Below are positions 1-12,447 of a stretch of DNA of 64,000 nt, one piece after another; the first letter of the stretch is position 1; each line of letters opens with the position of its first letter. The stretch is taken from contig PDUO01000045.1 of the NCBI GenBank assembly GCA_003008705.1, forward strand, positions 227,462 through 291,461, read 5' to 3'. The notes below the pieces were generated by a model. The model was not told where the DNA came from, searched no databases, and worked only from the letters and a program-made list of their open reading frames with translations. The position numbers and the translations under genes were made by a program. The DNA is from Pezicula radicicola. Its lineage: Eukaryota > Ascomycota > Leotiomycetes > Helotiales > Dermateaceae.

Positions 1-3000
1 GGGGGTAGAGATATTCTTTTCCTAATAGTCCAGCTATATAGCTTACTATAAGTACTTAGTTTTAGGCTATTTAGCTACTCCCTATCCCTATCTTAGTTTA
101 GTATAGTTCCTAGAACTCTAAAACTAGTAGAGTTAGAGATAGGGGCCCTTATTATAATATCCTTAGCTAGTCTATCAGCCTTTTCGTTTCTAACTACCTC
201 TTTATAGCCCGGAACCCAGGCTATAATAGTACTAGTACCCTTTTCATGAATTAGTTTAGTAGCTTATATAGCCCTAATTTATTGTTCTTGGCCTAGATTA
301 TCCAAGGGAGTTAGTAATCTATATATTCCAACTTAGTTATCGGAGTATATATAGTAATTATAGCCTCTAGAGGCTACTATACTAGTATACTCTAGGGCCC
401 TAGTAACCCCTTCTAGTTCCCTATTATAGACTAGTTGGTTTCTACTTATATTGACTTTTTCTATATACTTAGTAGCCCCCCTAGGGTTATAAGCTATAAC
501 CCCTATACTAATTCCCTAGTATTTATCTCCTACTAGGCCTAAAGTATTAGTATAAATACAGGCTACCTTAGGGCCTAGATTTCAGAGGGTAGAAAGGTAC
601 TCTTTTACTTCTTCTTCCTTAGAGAGGCTACTAATTATAACCTTATAGGGTATATCCTTATCCCAAGGTATAAAATAGAAGGCCCTAAGCCTTTCTAAGT
701 TAGTAGTATCTATATTATTTATATAGTTTTATACTCTTTAGAGTTAGTTATTACTAGTTAGTAAGTTTAGATTAGATTATTAGTTTTTTTATAGTTATTC
801 CCTAATTGGGTAGTAGTTAGAGAGTTTTAAGACTCTTATAGTATATTTTTATATAGTATAGTTTAGTCGGATACTAGGGGGGGGTAAGGTAGCCTCTATT
901 TCCATAGCCTATATAGGGGCTGTATAAAATACCCTTAAAATCTTATATAAGACTAGGTTTTAGAGCCCTTGTAAGGGTTTAATTAACCTTACTTACCCTT
1001 TCCACTAAATAGGGGTGCTATAGTCAACTATACTAGCTATACAAGCTATATAGAGCTATCTAGTCGAAGTAGGACTTAGGCCCCTCTCTATATTAGTTAA
1101 CCTAGCTATTCTATAGAAGGCTTACTAGCCCTAAGAGACCCTAATATTATAGTACTCTTTAAAGGATAAATTAGGGTTGAACTATATACCTAGCTACCTA
1201 ACTAGTACTTTTAGAGTTATAATCTCTTAGTTAGGTAGGGTTAGAGTAGCTTTCTTAGCTACTTTAGTCTTTAAAAAATATATTAGCTTGGTTTTAGCTA
1301 GGTTGAATTTAATAGCTTTAGCCTCCCCTAGTTAGTATAGTTCCTTTATAACCCTTTCTAAGGTAGTTATATTCTATTTATAGCTATTTAAGGTAGTTAT
1401 TAAGGAAATATCATCTATATAGGATAAAACCTTTATATCTAGAGACTTATATAAGTCCCTAGTATATATTAGGAATAATATAGGTAATATTAGACTACCC
1501 TATAGTATTCCTATAGTTATAAAGGAGAAGGCCTCTATACTATTATCGAAAGATAGCCTAAGTTATCTATTATTAAGGAATAAGCTAACCTAGGCTATTA
1601 GAGAGCTAGGGAGCCTTAGTTCCTTTATAACTAGTAGTAACTAGTTTTTAGAAATATAGTTAAAGGCTCCTTTAATATCTAAGAATAGAGTACTAGCCTT
1701 CTTTTTACTAGTCTTAGCTACCTCTACTTTATTAGTTAGAATTAGGGCTATATCTATAGCTGACTTCTTTAGTCTACCCCCTATTTATAAGGGGTAGAGT
1801 AGATTAGTAGTCTCTGCTAAGTAGTCTAGCCTTTAGGCTAGTATTCTTTTACTAACCTTACCTAAGTAATTAAGTAGTACTATAACCCTATAAGCCTTAG
1901 GGGTACTATAGTCTAGTTTCCCTGGCTTTTTTAGTATAGCTCTAATAGCTTCCTTCTAGTATTTAGGGTAGTAGCCAAGGTTTAGTAGGGTAGAGTATAA
2001 CCTAAAGAATACTATAAGTATAGTATTATAGGCCTTAGTAACTAGTTCTTAGGTAATTTAGTCTAGACCAAGTATTTTACCCTTTATCTTAGTAGAGTAT
2101 ATATTTTTTAACTCTACTTTCAATAAGTTAGGCTACTTCTAATTTAGGCTAGCCCTATAGTTATCTTAGCTAGGGGGTAAGGTTATAGGAGAGGGAGGAA
2201 AGAGTATATTTCTAAAAGTATTATACTTATTAGTAAAAGTCTCTTATACCTCTAGACTATTAGAGTATATAATAGGTAGTATTTACTCTATTTAGAAGTC
2301 TTTAGTATAACTTATAGTCTTAAATATAGCCTTAGGGTCTTCCTTTTCTAGAAATAGATTCTAGTATTCCTTCTTAACTAACTTAATAGCTTAAAAATAG
2401 GTGTTTTTAGTTTATAAATACTACCTTAGACTATTCAGGTCCCTATAGGTAAGTCTCTGAGCCTATAGTATAGTAGACCTTAGGGCCTTTAAATTAGAGT
2501 TCTACTATAGTTTAGGAGTAGGCCTTAACTTCCTAATCAGGATACTAGCCTTAGCCGCTATATTAATAAGCTTAGTAAGCTCTTCTACAGCCCTATCTAG
2601 CCCCCTAGTTATAATTAACTCCTTGTTTTATATAATACTAACTCTAACTTCTCTAGTTATCTCTAAGTTAGAGGTAGTTAGGCTAGTTAGGTTATAAAAC
2701 TCCGTAGAATCAAGGTAACTACCCCTAACTTGAAGCTATAATTAGGAGGTAAATAGATCCTAGTCTACTAGGGCTATATTATATAGGCTAGGCCTAATTG
2801 GGAAGGTAGGATTAAACTTTTTATTACCTGAAATAGTAAAAAGGAGCCTAAAGTAGTCTAAACCTATATCCCTAACTACTTACTAGTCTGAAATAACTAA
2901 ACTAAGTAAGTTAGTAGCTAGGGTAAGGTCTATTATACTCTCCCTTTCTATATATAGCCTATAGAAGGTANCTATTCCNGGNNTATTTAGGAGGTTTAGA

Positions 3001-5389
3001 CTATTTTCTTCTATCTATAAGGNTAGTTCATTAGCCCCTATAGATATAGGGCTNAGAGGGTNCNACNAAGGGTAGTATATATTAAAGTCCNCTAGAACTA
3101 TAGTATTTAACCCTATATTAGACCTATATAGGTATCTTTCTAGGGTATATAGGCCTGAATCCCCTAAGTCTTTCTTATTATAGATATTATAGATCTNGAA
3201 GTTATAGTTTCCCTCTATTATATTTAGTATTAGAAAGTTANGGTCTTNTAGAGGGTTATTAGCTATAGTTATAGCTATAGTAGGTTTATAGCCTTTTGAA
3301 ATATAAGCTAGGGTTCGGGGTTATAGTACTATACTAGGTAGTATTTAAGTAAAACTAGGGTATAAAATAGACCTATTACTAGTAGAGCCCTCTATAGTTA
3401 TAATATAGGGCTCTTATACTAATATTAAGTCTACTTTTAGTTCTATAGTAGCTTGGAGAGTACTCTCTATAGTTACTAGGGATCTATTTAGGTTTACTTA
3501 TAATACTTTAAGGGAACTACTAATTATAGACTAGTATTAGAGGTCCTTCCCTTTATAGCTAGTCTAAATTTATAAGTTAGACTATCTATAGTATATAGTT
3601 CTTTATAGTTAGTATAGACTAGTACTAAGTATAGGTACTTAGAGTCTTTAGCCTTATAAATAAGGTAGTAGTACTATCTTATAATATAGTTTTCACTATA
3701 TAGCCTATATCTAGAGGCTCTTTTATAGTATTACTCTAAGTAGCTGAAGCCTTAATATTTAGAGTACTATATAGAGGGGGCTATAGAGTAGTATTTCTCT
3801 ACCCTTATACTAATACCCCCTATATAGAGTCTATTTTATATAGCCCTTTAGGCTTCTTCCTCTATAGTAAAGGCTACTATAATAGAGCCTATAAGTTGTA
3901 TTTCCCTCTTATTTATAGGGGTTAGTCAATAGGGGTTCCCTATAGGCTTATAGCCTTTATTAAAGGTAGTAATTTCATCTCTAATAAGGCCTAGGCCTAT
4001 AAGGGAATTAAAGTCTATAATAGGGACTCCGTATAATACTACCTTATACTAAGGTTCATCTTTTTAGGTAGTTTAGAAGGGGGTTATATATTACTATATA
4101 GCTTATTTCTCTTATAGGAAGCTAGTAGTAAAGGGGTCGCTAGTTATAATAACTAGGTTACCTAGTAAGGACTTAGTAATAAAGGCTACTACTAGGCCTT
4201 TTACTCCCTTAGCTTCAAAAGCTCTATTAATACTATTATATATAGCTAGGACTGAAAATTAAGTCTAAATAGTATCTTATAATCGAATAAGAACTAGTTG
4301 ATTTAAGGCCCTATTTACCTTAGGCTTTTAGGTAGGTTTTATAGGTTTTTTACCTATAATTATCCATCCATTAGGATCCCCTATATTTCAGGCTACTTTA
4401 GTGGCCTAGGTGGCCTAGGGAGTAGTTTAGGTAGATTGGGCTAGGGTAGGTTAGGGAGCTTGAATAGCCTATGGCTTTGGGGGGCCTTGGGGCTTCTGGT
4501 TTAGGCTCCGGGCCTGGTTTTCGATTTTTCTAGAGGCTTCCTCTAGATTAATTATTTAGGAGGTAATTATAGCTAAAGCCTTAGTAAGGGTACCTTTTTC
4601 GGTTAGCTCCTAAAATACCTCTAATAGGTTAAGTAACTTAGTTTATTTATTTCAGTCACTAGTTAAGGTATAAGCCTTTATAAGAAGATCTCTAGAAGCT
4701 AGAATAGTTTCTCTAGTACTATTATAGGTAGTATTAAGGCCTCTATATTCCTTTCGGGGTTGGTCTTAGGTTATTATAGAGGGCCTCTTCTGTAATAAGG
4801 GCCTAAGGGAGCCTGTAGCTCCAGGGGCCTGGGCCTGTAATCCTCCAGGGGCCAGGAAGCCTGTAGCTTCAGGGGCCAGGGAGCTATTCGGGCCAGGGGC
4901 TAGGGTACTACTATTATAGGCTCCAGGGGCCTGGGAATAGGTAGTTCCAGGGGCCAGGAAGCCTATAGCTTCAGGGGCCTGGGAAGTAGTGATTCCAGTG
5001 GCCAGGGAGTCTATAGCTCTAGGCTATTATAGAGGGTTGAATTAGCTAGTTGAGTGATTTTATAGGGTAGAGGGGTAGGAGTAGCCAGTACTATTACCCG
5101 AAGAGCCTAAGGCTACAGGGCCTTGTAGGCCCGAGTACCCTATATTCTAGCCTAAGGTAAAACGGTCAGGGCCGGCAGAAAAGAATTTTTCAGGTTCCGG
5201 GGCCCCTAGGGGGTCAGAAGAGGGGATTTCTTCGAATTAGGAGGTCCTTAGGGCCTCTAGTTCACTAGTATATTGGCTATTAGTGTAGCTAGTAGCCCTA
5301 GGGGTCTCTACGGAGCTTTCAGTGTCTATTGAGTCGAACTAGGGGGGGCTAGAGGCTAGTCCTTCTTGAAAGGGGTCGTCGGAGTCCAT
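1..5389 (-). mobile_element. RIP-decayed LINE (non-LTR) retrotransposon, 3' end cut by the window
   Basis: No frame stays open, but the minus strand carries a full set of LINE landmarks in the right order. A gag-like ORF1 starts at an ATG at 5387-5389 (reads MDSDDPFQEGLASS). An endonuclease motif is at about 3062-3106 (DFNIYYP, the usual GDFN-HHP). Reverse transcriptase motifs follow: FLDIKGAF at about 1662-1691, a GILxGS motif with TAG in place of CAG at about 1484-1516, and the catalytic SYIDDISL at 1401-1424. An RNase H motif, YSDN then TAG, lies at about 321-354. CA and TG dinucleotides are almost absent and TA is in excess, as repeat-induced point mutation (RIP) of a repeated sequence would produce. 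A Tad1-like clade is my guess from domain order. The element is certainly dead. The window starts inside it, so the 3' end is not seen. Confidence 0.9.
2971..3248. other. Cluster of ambiguous bases (N) inside the LINE
   Basis: About thirteen N calls fall between 2971 and 3248 and nowhere else in the window. They lie in the endonuclease part of the retrotransposon. The likely cause is collapse of several near-identical repeat copies in the assembly. Confidence 0.95.
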
Positions 5390-6147
5390 TCTATATATAT
5401 AGGCCCAACGCTAGGGTTAAATACTATATAGAGTTCGAAAAATAGTAAGTGAGAGGAGGGGATTCCTCTAATACAAAAAGTAAGGCTCTAGTAGTAGTAG
5501 GTAAAAATCACCTATCCTACCCTATACTTATAGTCTATAATCTAATAGGTAAGAAAGGAATAATTTATAAATATATAACCTCTATCTATAATTCCTCTAT
5601 TATTTCTTAACTAATTAGCTTAGAAAATTAATTGAATTACTTCTCTAACTTATATTTATATTTTAATCAACCTACTTAAATAGAAAAGGTAGTATATACT
5701 ATATAATAGTAAAAAACGTTAAAAATCGAATTAATTAATTTATTTATTTTCTAAGGGTTGGCTCTAGCGCTAAAAAAGCAGAGGTAAGGCAAGTTACTAT
5801 ATTCTTAAATTTTAATATCTTTTTATAAAAGATATATAATAGAAGTAAATATAATAATAAGATAAAAAGTTTAAATACTATATTATATCTTTAATAAATA
5901 AGTTATAATTTATAATTTTTAGAAGATAAATTTATTTAATTTACTCTAATAATATTAATCTCTTTTAAAAGAAACACCTAAGATAGATAAGATAATTTTT
6001 TTTAATATTAAAGATTTTTTCTAAGAAAATTATAAAGGAAAATTCTAAACAAATACCCTCCCTCTATTCCTTGTACGGTAAGTAAGTAATACTCCTTTTT
6101 AATTGTACCTCCAAAGCAAAACTAAAGAAAAATAGATATTATTTATT
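5390..6147. other. AT-rich spacer between the LINE and the first gene
   Basis: About 110 bp next to the LINE start may be its 5' UTR. The rest is very AT-rich, with A and T runs, and has no recognisable coding sequence. CA and TG begin to reappear near 6050, so the RIP-affected tract ends just before the next gene's 3' end. Confidence 0.7.
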
Positions 6148-8130
6148 TCAAGTGGGAGCAGCAGCAGTAACAGTAGTAGTAGCAACAATGCTCCTCTGCC
6201 TCTCGAAATCCGAATTGTGCTCCCGTACAACAATTGCTAAATCGGCTACTGTCTTCTGTAATAGGCCAAAATGCTCATTGAGCTCAATCTGATCCGGCTG
6301 TGTACCAGGAAGTACATTACTCAATCTATTCCCACTCTCAGACCACTCAGAAATATGCGTCTGAATAGCCTCCAAGGCCTCGGCATACGAATTCATTAGG
6401 CTTTTCATATTTAGAATGTGCATTGTTGCTGCATATCGGTATTCAGCAATTGTATTCAGACTTAAACGGTCATCTTTCAGACGCTGCATCTCAGCCTTGT
6501 TGAAACCAATAAATGCCCATAATTCTTTAAGGGCACTGCCGCTTAGATCCCGTTGCGATTGTAAGAGCTCTTTGTTACTGGTCTGCCGTAATTCATCAAT
6601 TTCAGCCAGGATTCCCTCAAGTGTTCCGAAATTTGCTAGGACTTCCTCGGCTGATTTGACTGAGTTTTGGCAACGGTATTGCGCCAAACGTAGGAATCGG
6701 ATGTATGAATCTGCAACGCGGCGGCGTTTACTATGGGCGAAACCTAGGTACTCAAGTACAACGTCTTTCAAGGAACGACTCATCTCGTATCGGGCGTCTT
6801 GACGAATGATATCCAGATTCTTCAGTAGTTCTACTGGTTGGGAAATCAGGATGTAATTGGTAGCCCAGTCGACGGTAGTGAAAAAGGCATTAAGAGAACG
6901 GGAGGTAGTGCCCGACTTAACGATAAATCTTTTGCAAGCATCTGCCAGTGGTATTTTGAAGGGGATGCTACTGCGCGCAATAACTGCATTTACGTCTCGC
7001 ATAGTAGCAGCGCCGATAAGGACCCGTTCAGGCATAGGCGCTAGTTCGACCTTTCTTTCAAGGATTTGTCCCCATATCTTGCTACTGTTGCTGATTTCTT
7101 CGTAAATGGGTGGTATATGGCGAGTTCCGGTGGGAATAGAGGCTGTGGTTGCTGCTGGGCAGAATTGCGTGTCGGCAATATACGGTAGCGAACAAACTGT
7201 AGAAACACTGGATGCGACTGCAGTCCAAAGAAAGAAAAAGATACCGTTCAGAATTATAAAGATAACCCATACAATGCCAGTCAACAGACCCATGATCAAA
7301 AAGAAATAGACGAGCCATCGGAATAATTTACGGCTGCGAGGTCCGGTGACGGCGTTGAAGATTGTATGGAGGAAGTCGATAATGCCTCCTATGATAGCTT
7401 CTCTGATGAGTTGTTGTGCTGTCATCATGGTTTGTACAACGATGCTTGGTCGAGCCTCTGCTTCAGCTTCAGCTTCGGCTGTGGTGTCTGCAGCTTGGCT
7501 AGATGTGGCAGAAGTGGTGGTTCCAACAGCAGCAATAGAGGTTGCGGCATGGCCATCGAGTAGTGGCAAAGAATCAGAAGACCGACGTTGTATTTCCTCA
7601 CAGGAGGGAGACAGTCGAAGGTTGGGTGAAGCGGGCAGTGACACGGATGTGGGCGAAAATTGTTGAACATCAACAGGCATATTTGTCTGGCGTTCCGTGT
7701 TCATATCAGCTACCAAGAGAGGAGAAGGTCGATGGCGATGGCGAAGGTTCTGGCCCTGGCCCTCTTGAGGCGTTGTTCTTCCTTCTGCCGAAGCAGAAGG
7801 AACAGAAGTACGAGGGCGAAAGCTTGTAGATGTGTCCATGTACTGTTCCTTCTCTTCTTCATCACCGCCATCCAAATCCTCGCCATACCTGTTATCACCG
7901 CCACCCTCGCCGTCTGCGGCAGTCGGGACATCTTCGACAAAAGTTGCGCTTTCTGTTTGTTCTCTAGGGCTAGGCCACAATTGAGATGAGTGGCGGGATC
8001 GACGACGATGATGACGATGTCGATCCCTGGCCGTAGTCGTTTGATTCCTGCGACGCTGAAGAGTTTGTTGTATACGAAGGTTTTCAGCCTCAATGATTTC
8101 GAGTTCTTCGGCAAGCTGGTCGGGGTCCAT
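6148..8130 (-). CDS. 660-aa membrane protein with coiled-coil C-terminus, unknown function
   Basis: An open single-exon frame from ATG (8128-8130) to a stop at 6148. I do not recognise the family. Residues 1-30 form a short charged helix. Residues 30-230 are low complexity, rich in H/R, S/T and E, with an AEAEAEAEA run. Near residues 270-320 two close hydrophobic stretches (FRWLVYFFLIMGLLTG and VWVIFIILNGIFFFLW) look like one or two membrane spans. The remaining 340 residues are helical and charged and contain a basic KRRR patch. This would suit a membrane-anchored protein with a large soluble helical domain, perhaps of the ER or nuclear envelope; the location is inference. No intron is needed. 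Codon use is normal and not RIP-like, in contrast to the LINE just downstream. The 5' UTR begins with a (GA)n tract at 8145-8169. Confidence 0.8.
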   Translation of the reverse strand: MDPDQLAEELEIIEAENLRIQQTLQRRRNQTTTARDRHRHHRRRSRHSSQLWPSPREQTESATFVEDVPTAADGEGGGDNRYGEDLDGGDEEEKEQYMDTSTSFRPRTSVPSASAEGRTTPQEGQGQNLRHRHRPSPLLVADMNTERQTNMPVDVQQFSPTSVSLPASPNLRLSPSCEEIQRRSSDSLPLLDGHAATSIAAVGTTTSATSSQAADTTAEAEAEAEARPSIVVQTMMTAQQLIREAIIGGIIDFLHTIFNAVTGPRSRKLFRWLVYFFLIMGLLTGIVWVIFIILNGIFFFLWTAVASSVSTVCSLPYIADTQFCPAATTASIPTGTRHIPPIYEEISNSSKIWGQILERKVELAPMPERVLIGAATMRDVNAVIARSSIPFKIPLADACKRFIVKSGTTSRSLNAFFTTVDWATNYILISQPVELLKNLDIIRQDARYEMSRSLKDVVLEYLGFAHSKRRRVADSYIRFLRLAQYRCQNSVKSAEEVLANFGTLEGILAEIDELRQTSNKELLQSQRDLSGSALKELWAFIGFNKAEMQRLKDDRLSLNTIAEYRYAATMHILNMKSLMNSYAEALEAIQTHISEWSESGNRLSNVLPGTQPDQIELNEHFGLLQKTVADLAIVVREHNSDFERQRSIVATTTVTAAAPT

Positions 8131-9128
8131 GATCAGATTAGATTTGAGAGAGAGAGAGAGAGAGAGAGAATAAGAAGATGTGATAGATAGTCAAGGGTAT
8201 TGTATTTTGGAGATAAAACAAAGATGTGCTGACGACTTCAGATCTCAGAACTTTGAAAGTAACAGCAAAAAAAAAGAAAGATAGAAAGAAAGAAAAAAAA
8301 GAGGAAAGGAAGGAAAAGGCTGGTTGGTAGACAAAGAAGAGCAAATGCAAGGGGGGAAACAAACGGAGAGGATAAGCGATGGAAGTGGCATTCAATGTCT
8401 CGGAAGGGAACAAACAAGAATACGAAGTACATCAAAGAAATATTTCTGCAAACAGCCTTAGCATCAATTCACGAAAATAAATCGCTAGGAATAGAGGAGG
8501 AAATAAGGGAGAGCAGGAAATTTTTTTTTTTCAAGGACAAAGAAAATACCTAAAAGCAGAGGAGAGGAGAGGAGAGGAGAGGAGACCTGTGACTATTACT
8601 AAACAATTCAATTACAAAGTACCTTAGGGTGTTATGATTAATTGACTTGACTTGAAGCTGTCACAATTCAAATTCAAATCTATTATTGCCTTAGGCTGTT
8701 GTAATTTAATTCAACTGCCTTGCCTTGACTGGGTGTCGCAATGAATTCACTTGACTAGGTGTTGCAATGAATTCAATTGCCTTAGGGCTGTCACAATTTA
8801 ATTTACTTGCAACAATCACCACCTCAAGAGTTTTCTCGGACAGGGCGACCAAAAAGGATCAGTTAGAAAAACACACAGGCCGGCGAACACCCAAAAAGAT
8901 TCAGCGAGAAAAGAAAGGACCCCCCCTAAAAAAAACTGACACAACAAATTAGGTTTAGCTCGGACCTATCACTAAATGATAGTACGTACCTAGTAGGTTG
9001 AAATAATATTAAATCAAAATAAAAGACGATTTGCAGGCTGAAATCGAAGTTGAATCAAGGCATTATGATTTAAAATATAATTGATATTAGATTGAATTCG
9101 AATTGCATCTTGAATTCAAGTAATTACG
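8131..9128. other. Intergenic region with simple repeats
   Basis: Contains (GA)n at 8145-8169, purine-rich runs at 8265-8320 (A/G-rich), an A/T run near 8521, GAGGA repeats at about 8561-8584, and the degenerate tandem repeat listed separately. No coding sequence recognised. The part next to 8130 is presumably the promoter of the 660-aa gene. Confidence 0.6.
8640..8815. repeat. Degenerate tandem repeat, unit about 30-45 bp
   Basis: Repeats of a unit built from TTAATTCAA-TTGCCTTAGG-CTGTTGCAAT with variations (GACTTGACTTG, TGACTAGGTGTTGCAATG). Four to five imperfect copies are visible. The motif GCAATGAATTCA occurs twice exactly, near 8738 and 8764. Confidence 0.6.
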
Positions 9129-9245
9129 TTGTTCCCTGTAAGACAAGCTTTGAAGACCTTCTTAACACCATGTGAGTTTTCAAATGCATTGCTTGCAACT
9201 GGATCAGCCGCTCTCGAGAACGAAAAGACTTCATTCCTGACTCCA

Positions 9246-9827
9246 ATGAATGAATTGTTCTACAAACGAGAATTGGACATGTTCCTGCATAGATATGGTG
9301 GCAAAATTGTACTTGTAGGGAAGGATCTCGCCATACTCGAGGATATGCTCAATCCTTCAAATACAAAATAGTCCATGAGATGCAATGATTTTAGTGTTAT
9401 TGCTGTTTGTATTGTACCGATGCTGGAGACAAAAGAAGACTCCATGGAGCTGCTGAGTTGCGTCAGAACAAAGTACATCAACACTGTCAGAATGTTGGTT
9501 TTGAATCCTCAAATTCGATATGTGCACGATATGAATCACTGTGTCACATTATTCGATATCTCTTGTCCTGATCTATGCGTTGTCAGTGACAGAGAGGTAA
9601 CTGTTGACACAAGATCGCTAAGATGTGTATATGACACATACACCAGGGACGTGTCAATGTACGTAGATATTAGCACTGTGGATCTCTATTTTAATATGTA
9701 TGGCAGTAATCTGAGTCCTGCGTATGACACTTGTTACATGCATGACGATACTGATGCAGTTGGATTAATACGCACAACAAGCTCGAATATCACTATCGAA
9801 GACAGATGTGAATTTGGAGGAGAATAG
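9246..9827 (+). pseudogene. Uncharacterised ORF interrupted by a single in-frame TAG
   Basis: One reading frame is open from 9129 to 9827 apart from one TAG at 9369-9371. The first in-frame ATG is at 9246 and another ATG follows the stop at 9375. Read through, the protein has about 193 residues from the ATG. It is mixed alpha/beta in look and rich in Asp, Tyr, Cys and Val (for example VSMYVDISTVDLYFNMYGSN), with at least nine cysteines and no clear signal peptide. I do not recognise it. A TAG in place of CAG or TGG is what a single RIP-type change would give. Alternatives are a real 150-aa protein from 9375, stop readthrough, or a fragment of a longer gene, since the frame extends upstream of the ATG without a start. 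Confidence 0.4.
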
Positions 9828-11268
9828 AAGAATCTCACCTTCGTTTTTACAGTGGATGATATTTCGGGTATTAGAGCAGGATATTTGTGTCATGCAGTAT
9901 GTATTTCTGTTCAGTGAGGGATACGCAAGTTTTTAAAATAGTCATATGTAATGATTCTAGTGATCTTCTATCTTCTTATTGTTAACCAGAGGGAGCCTTC
10001 CTTTAGCTTGCGCTTAAAGAACTCCTTTTGCTTCTCTGTGTATATAGTAAAGAACTCTTCTTCGATGTAGCTAGCAGAAGTTACAAGTCTTCTTCTTTTG
10101 TTCGTCCCCTTCTTAATCTACTAGGCACCTTGTTCTACAACTTCCTTCTTGCACCTTATTCTTTTTATGATGATGATGGTGATGCTAAACGAAAGATGAT
10201 GGATTGACAGTGATGCCATAAGTTGAATAGTTTGATGATATGCTTACACAGCAATGAAGGTAGTTCTGTCCGTGCGTGCACACAGCCTTGAGACCCTCCT
10301 AGACCATCTGTTCGGATTTAGTATTAACAGCACTGGTAGCTTTGTTGAGCTGCACAAACCATTTGCTATTTATCCATGATCGACAGATCTGGTCTTCTCG
10401 ATGCTGATAATCTTCTGCTGGCTCTTAGTGGAAGAAGTGTTGAGGGAGAGTTTATATCTCTGGTATGGGAATTTGGGGAGAATTGTTAGCATCGAGTAAA
10501 AGTCCGAGCAGGCGGCTATCTAAAAAGGAGTTGAAGAATTGAGGCTTTGAAGTTTTCAACCATTAAATGAAAGCCACCTTAATAGTAACTCTACTTAGAG
10601 AATCCTCGGCAGAAAATTCCCCAAGTACAAAATTACAGCTAAACCCCTTTCTGGTAATCCTCTCTTGCCTACGCTAGAGATTGACATTACTATCACTCTC
10701 TATACAATGCCATATACATAGGAACATTCGGCGGCCTTGAAGTGGATAATACGAATCTCTTAAACTAAGTAGTTAACCTTGAAACTCAAAAATAACAAAG
10801 ACCCCGTGCTTAAACTTTTTCAGGAAGGGGTTCCGTCTACTGCCTGGCTCGAAGAGTAAAGTCTTTTCTTTTCTATACTAAGATAAATATAAGAAATTAG
10901 TCAAGGAAATAATGCTAATCTTCTCTTATACATTCTATAATAATCCTTTAGTTATACCTTCTTCTAAGAAGTAAAGAAACCCCTCTCCCCCCTCCCCCCT
11001 CTCCTCTCTATACTTCCTCCCTTAACCTAGCAGAATACTAAGTAGTTATCCTACAATAGGTTTAATGATTTAGGCGTATCAGCTAAGAAAGGCAATGCGT
11101 TGCTGTTGATTTTGTTGTTATTGGTATTGATTGAAATTTAAGTAGGCTCGGCGAACTTGCAAGGACGACGACATCTGTAACAGTGAATAGCTAGGGGTTA
11201 GCCTTTACGTTAATGAAAGGCTGGGCGAAAAAGCGATTGGTGCTAATGTTGCTGTGGAGCTGTATGGG
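9828..11268. other. Intergenic, no gene recognised
   Basis: No frame with convincing protein character. Holds a short GATGATGATGG tract near 10168 and a C/T-rich run at about 10978-11030. The last 200 bp before 11269 should contain the 3' UTR of the minus-strand gene. Confidence 0.5.
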
Positions 11269-12447
11269 CTATAGGTATGGGTATGGCTCATTGATACCAC
11301 TGCTGCTGGCCTGTGGAAGGCTTCCTCCATATTCTACGTACGAATGATGCGGATGCGGATATGGATGCATGTAATTCATTATGTGAAGCTGGTTCATGAA
11401 ATTCCGATTCTCATCGTCTTGCAAATTCAAATTCGAGTCTACGTCTCGTAACCATAGCTCTGGCTGATGCTGCCGGTGCTGGTGCATCTTCCATTCTCCT
11501 CTTCTGTTTTGTTTATTGCTTTGATCTAATGATCCGCAACAAGTCATTTTGGTTTGTTCTTCAAGAAGATATCGAGGAACGTCCCGCTGGTGGAGTGGCA
11601 GCATTGGTAGCGGTGGTAACGGTGCTAGTCGTTGTTGTGATGGTGGTGGTGTTGATAACATTTGGCCTTGACAATTCCTACGATCTTCTGCAGGAGGAGA
11701 AAGTAACGCTGGGCCAAAGAGAAGATCATAATTGATGCAATCGCAACCACCAGCTCTAGCACCCTCATTACCGGCCATCTTCACATCTGAGCTCTTCATC
11801 GGTTGAGGAACAGGAGTACCCAAGTCTTCTGTATCCTTGCGAGCCCCAAGCTCAAACAGCGCCGTATGTTGTTGCTTCCACTGAGATCCGAATCGACTAT
11901 CTTTATCGACAGAATCATCTCCATCATCTACATCCTCCGCGCAAACTTTCCCCATCTTTCGTCTTCTCGGCTCATTATGTGCCTCGCTGTTGTTGTTGTT
12001 GTTGTTGTTGTTGAAGCTGAAAAGGCATTTTCGTTTACGAGTTTGTGGCGATGGTGTTTTTGGCGTTGTAGGCAGGTTGAAAAGTTCTGCAATTGATGGC
12101 AGACTTGGAGATTGCTGTGCGGCTCCGAGAACTGATGTGGGTGTTGGGGGACAGAGTTGAGGTACCACCATACAACCCACGGGAGCCCGTGGCTGAGAAA
12201 ATGGTACCTGGACAGATGATGATGGGACCTTGGAAATACATTAGAAAGAGAGCCTTATTTAACCATCTACTTCCCCATCAGATCATCGATTACTTACAAC
12301 TTTTGGATGGATTGATGAAAGATATCCTTGGAAATCGTCGGGGGAAACCGAAGAATCCGACAAGCTTTGAAAAGCACCACTTCCCGGATCTGAAGTAGTT
12401 CCGGCGGAAGATAAAGACATTGCTGCAGCACATAGAGATGCTCCCAT
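11269..12447 (-). CDS. 369-aa low-complexity protein with one intron, unknown function
   Basis: The long frame ends at 11269 and has no stop up to 12240, but a better start lies one exon upstream. Exon 1 is 12447-12298, beginning at ATG (MGASLCAAAMSLSSAG) and ending at a GTAAGT donor. A 69-nt intron (12297-12229) with a CTAAT branch site and a CCAAG acceptor joins in phase 0 to exon 2 (12228-11269); CAG acceptors at 12208 and 12193 also keep the frame. The protein is Ser/Pro/Asn-rich, with an LPSIAELFNLP motif, a basic KRKCLF patch that could be a nuclear signal, a run of eight Asn coded by GTT/AAC repeats (about residues 122-129), an acidic DDGDD patch and a His/Tyr/Pro-rich tail. It resembles disordered transcription-associated proteins of fungi in style only; no DNA-binding domain is seen. 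Confidence 0.7.

Noticed and set aside
8145..8169. (GA)n tract as a possible regulatory element
   Set aside because: Simple microsatellites are common in fungal 5' UTRs; nothing shows a specific role.
12093..12398. 101-codon plus-strand ORF
   Set aside because: It lies opposite exon 1, the intron and the start of exon 2 of the minus-strand gene, which has good splice sites.
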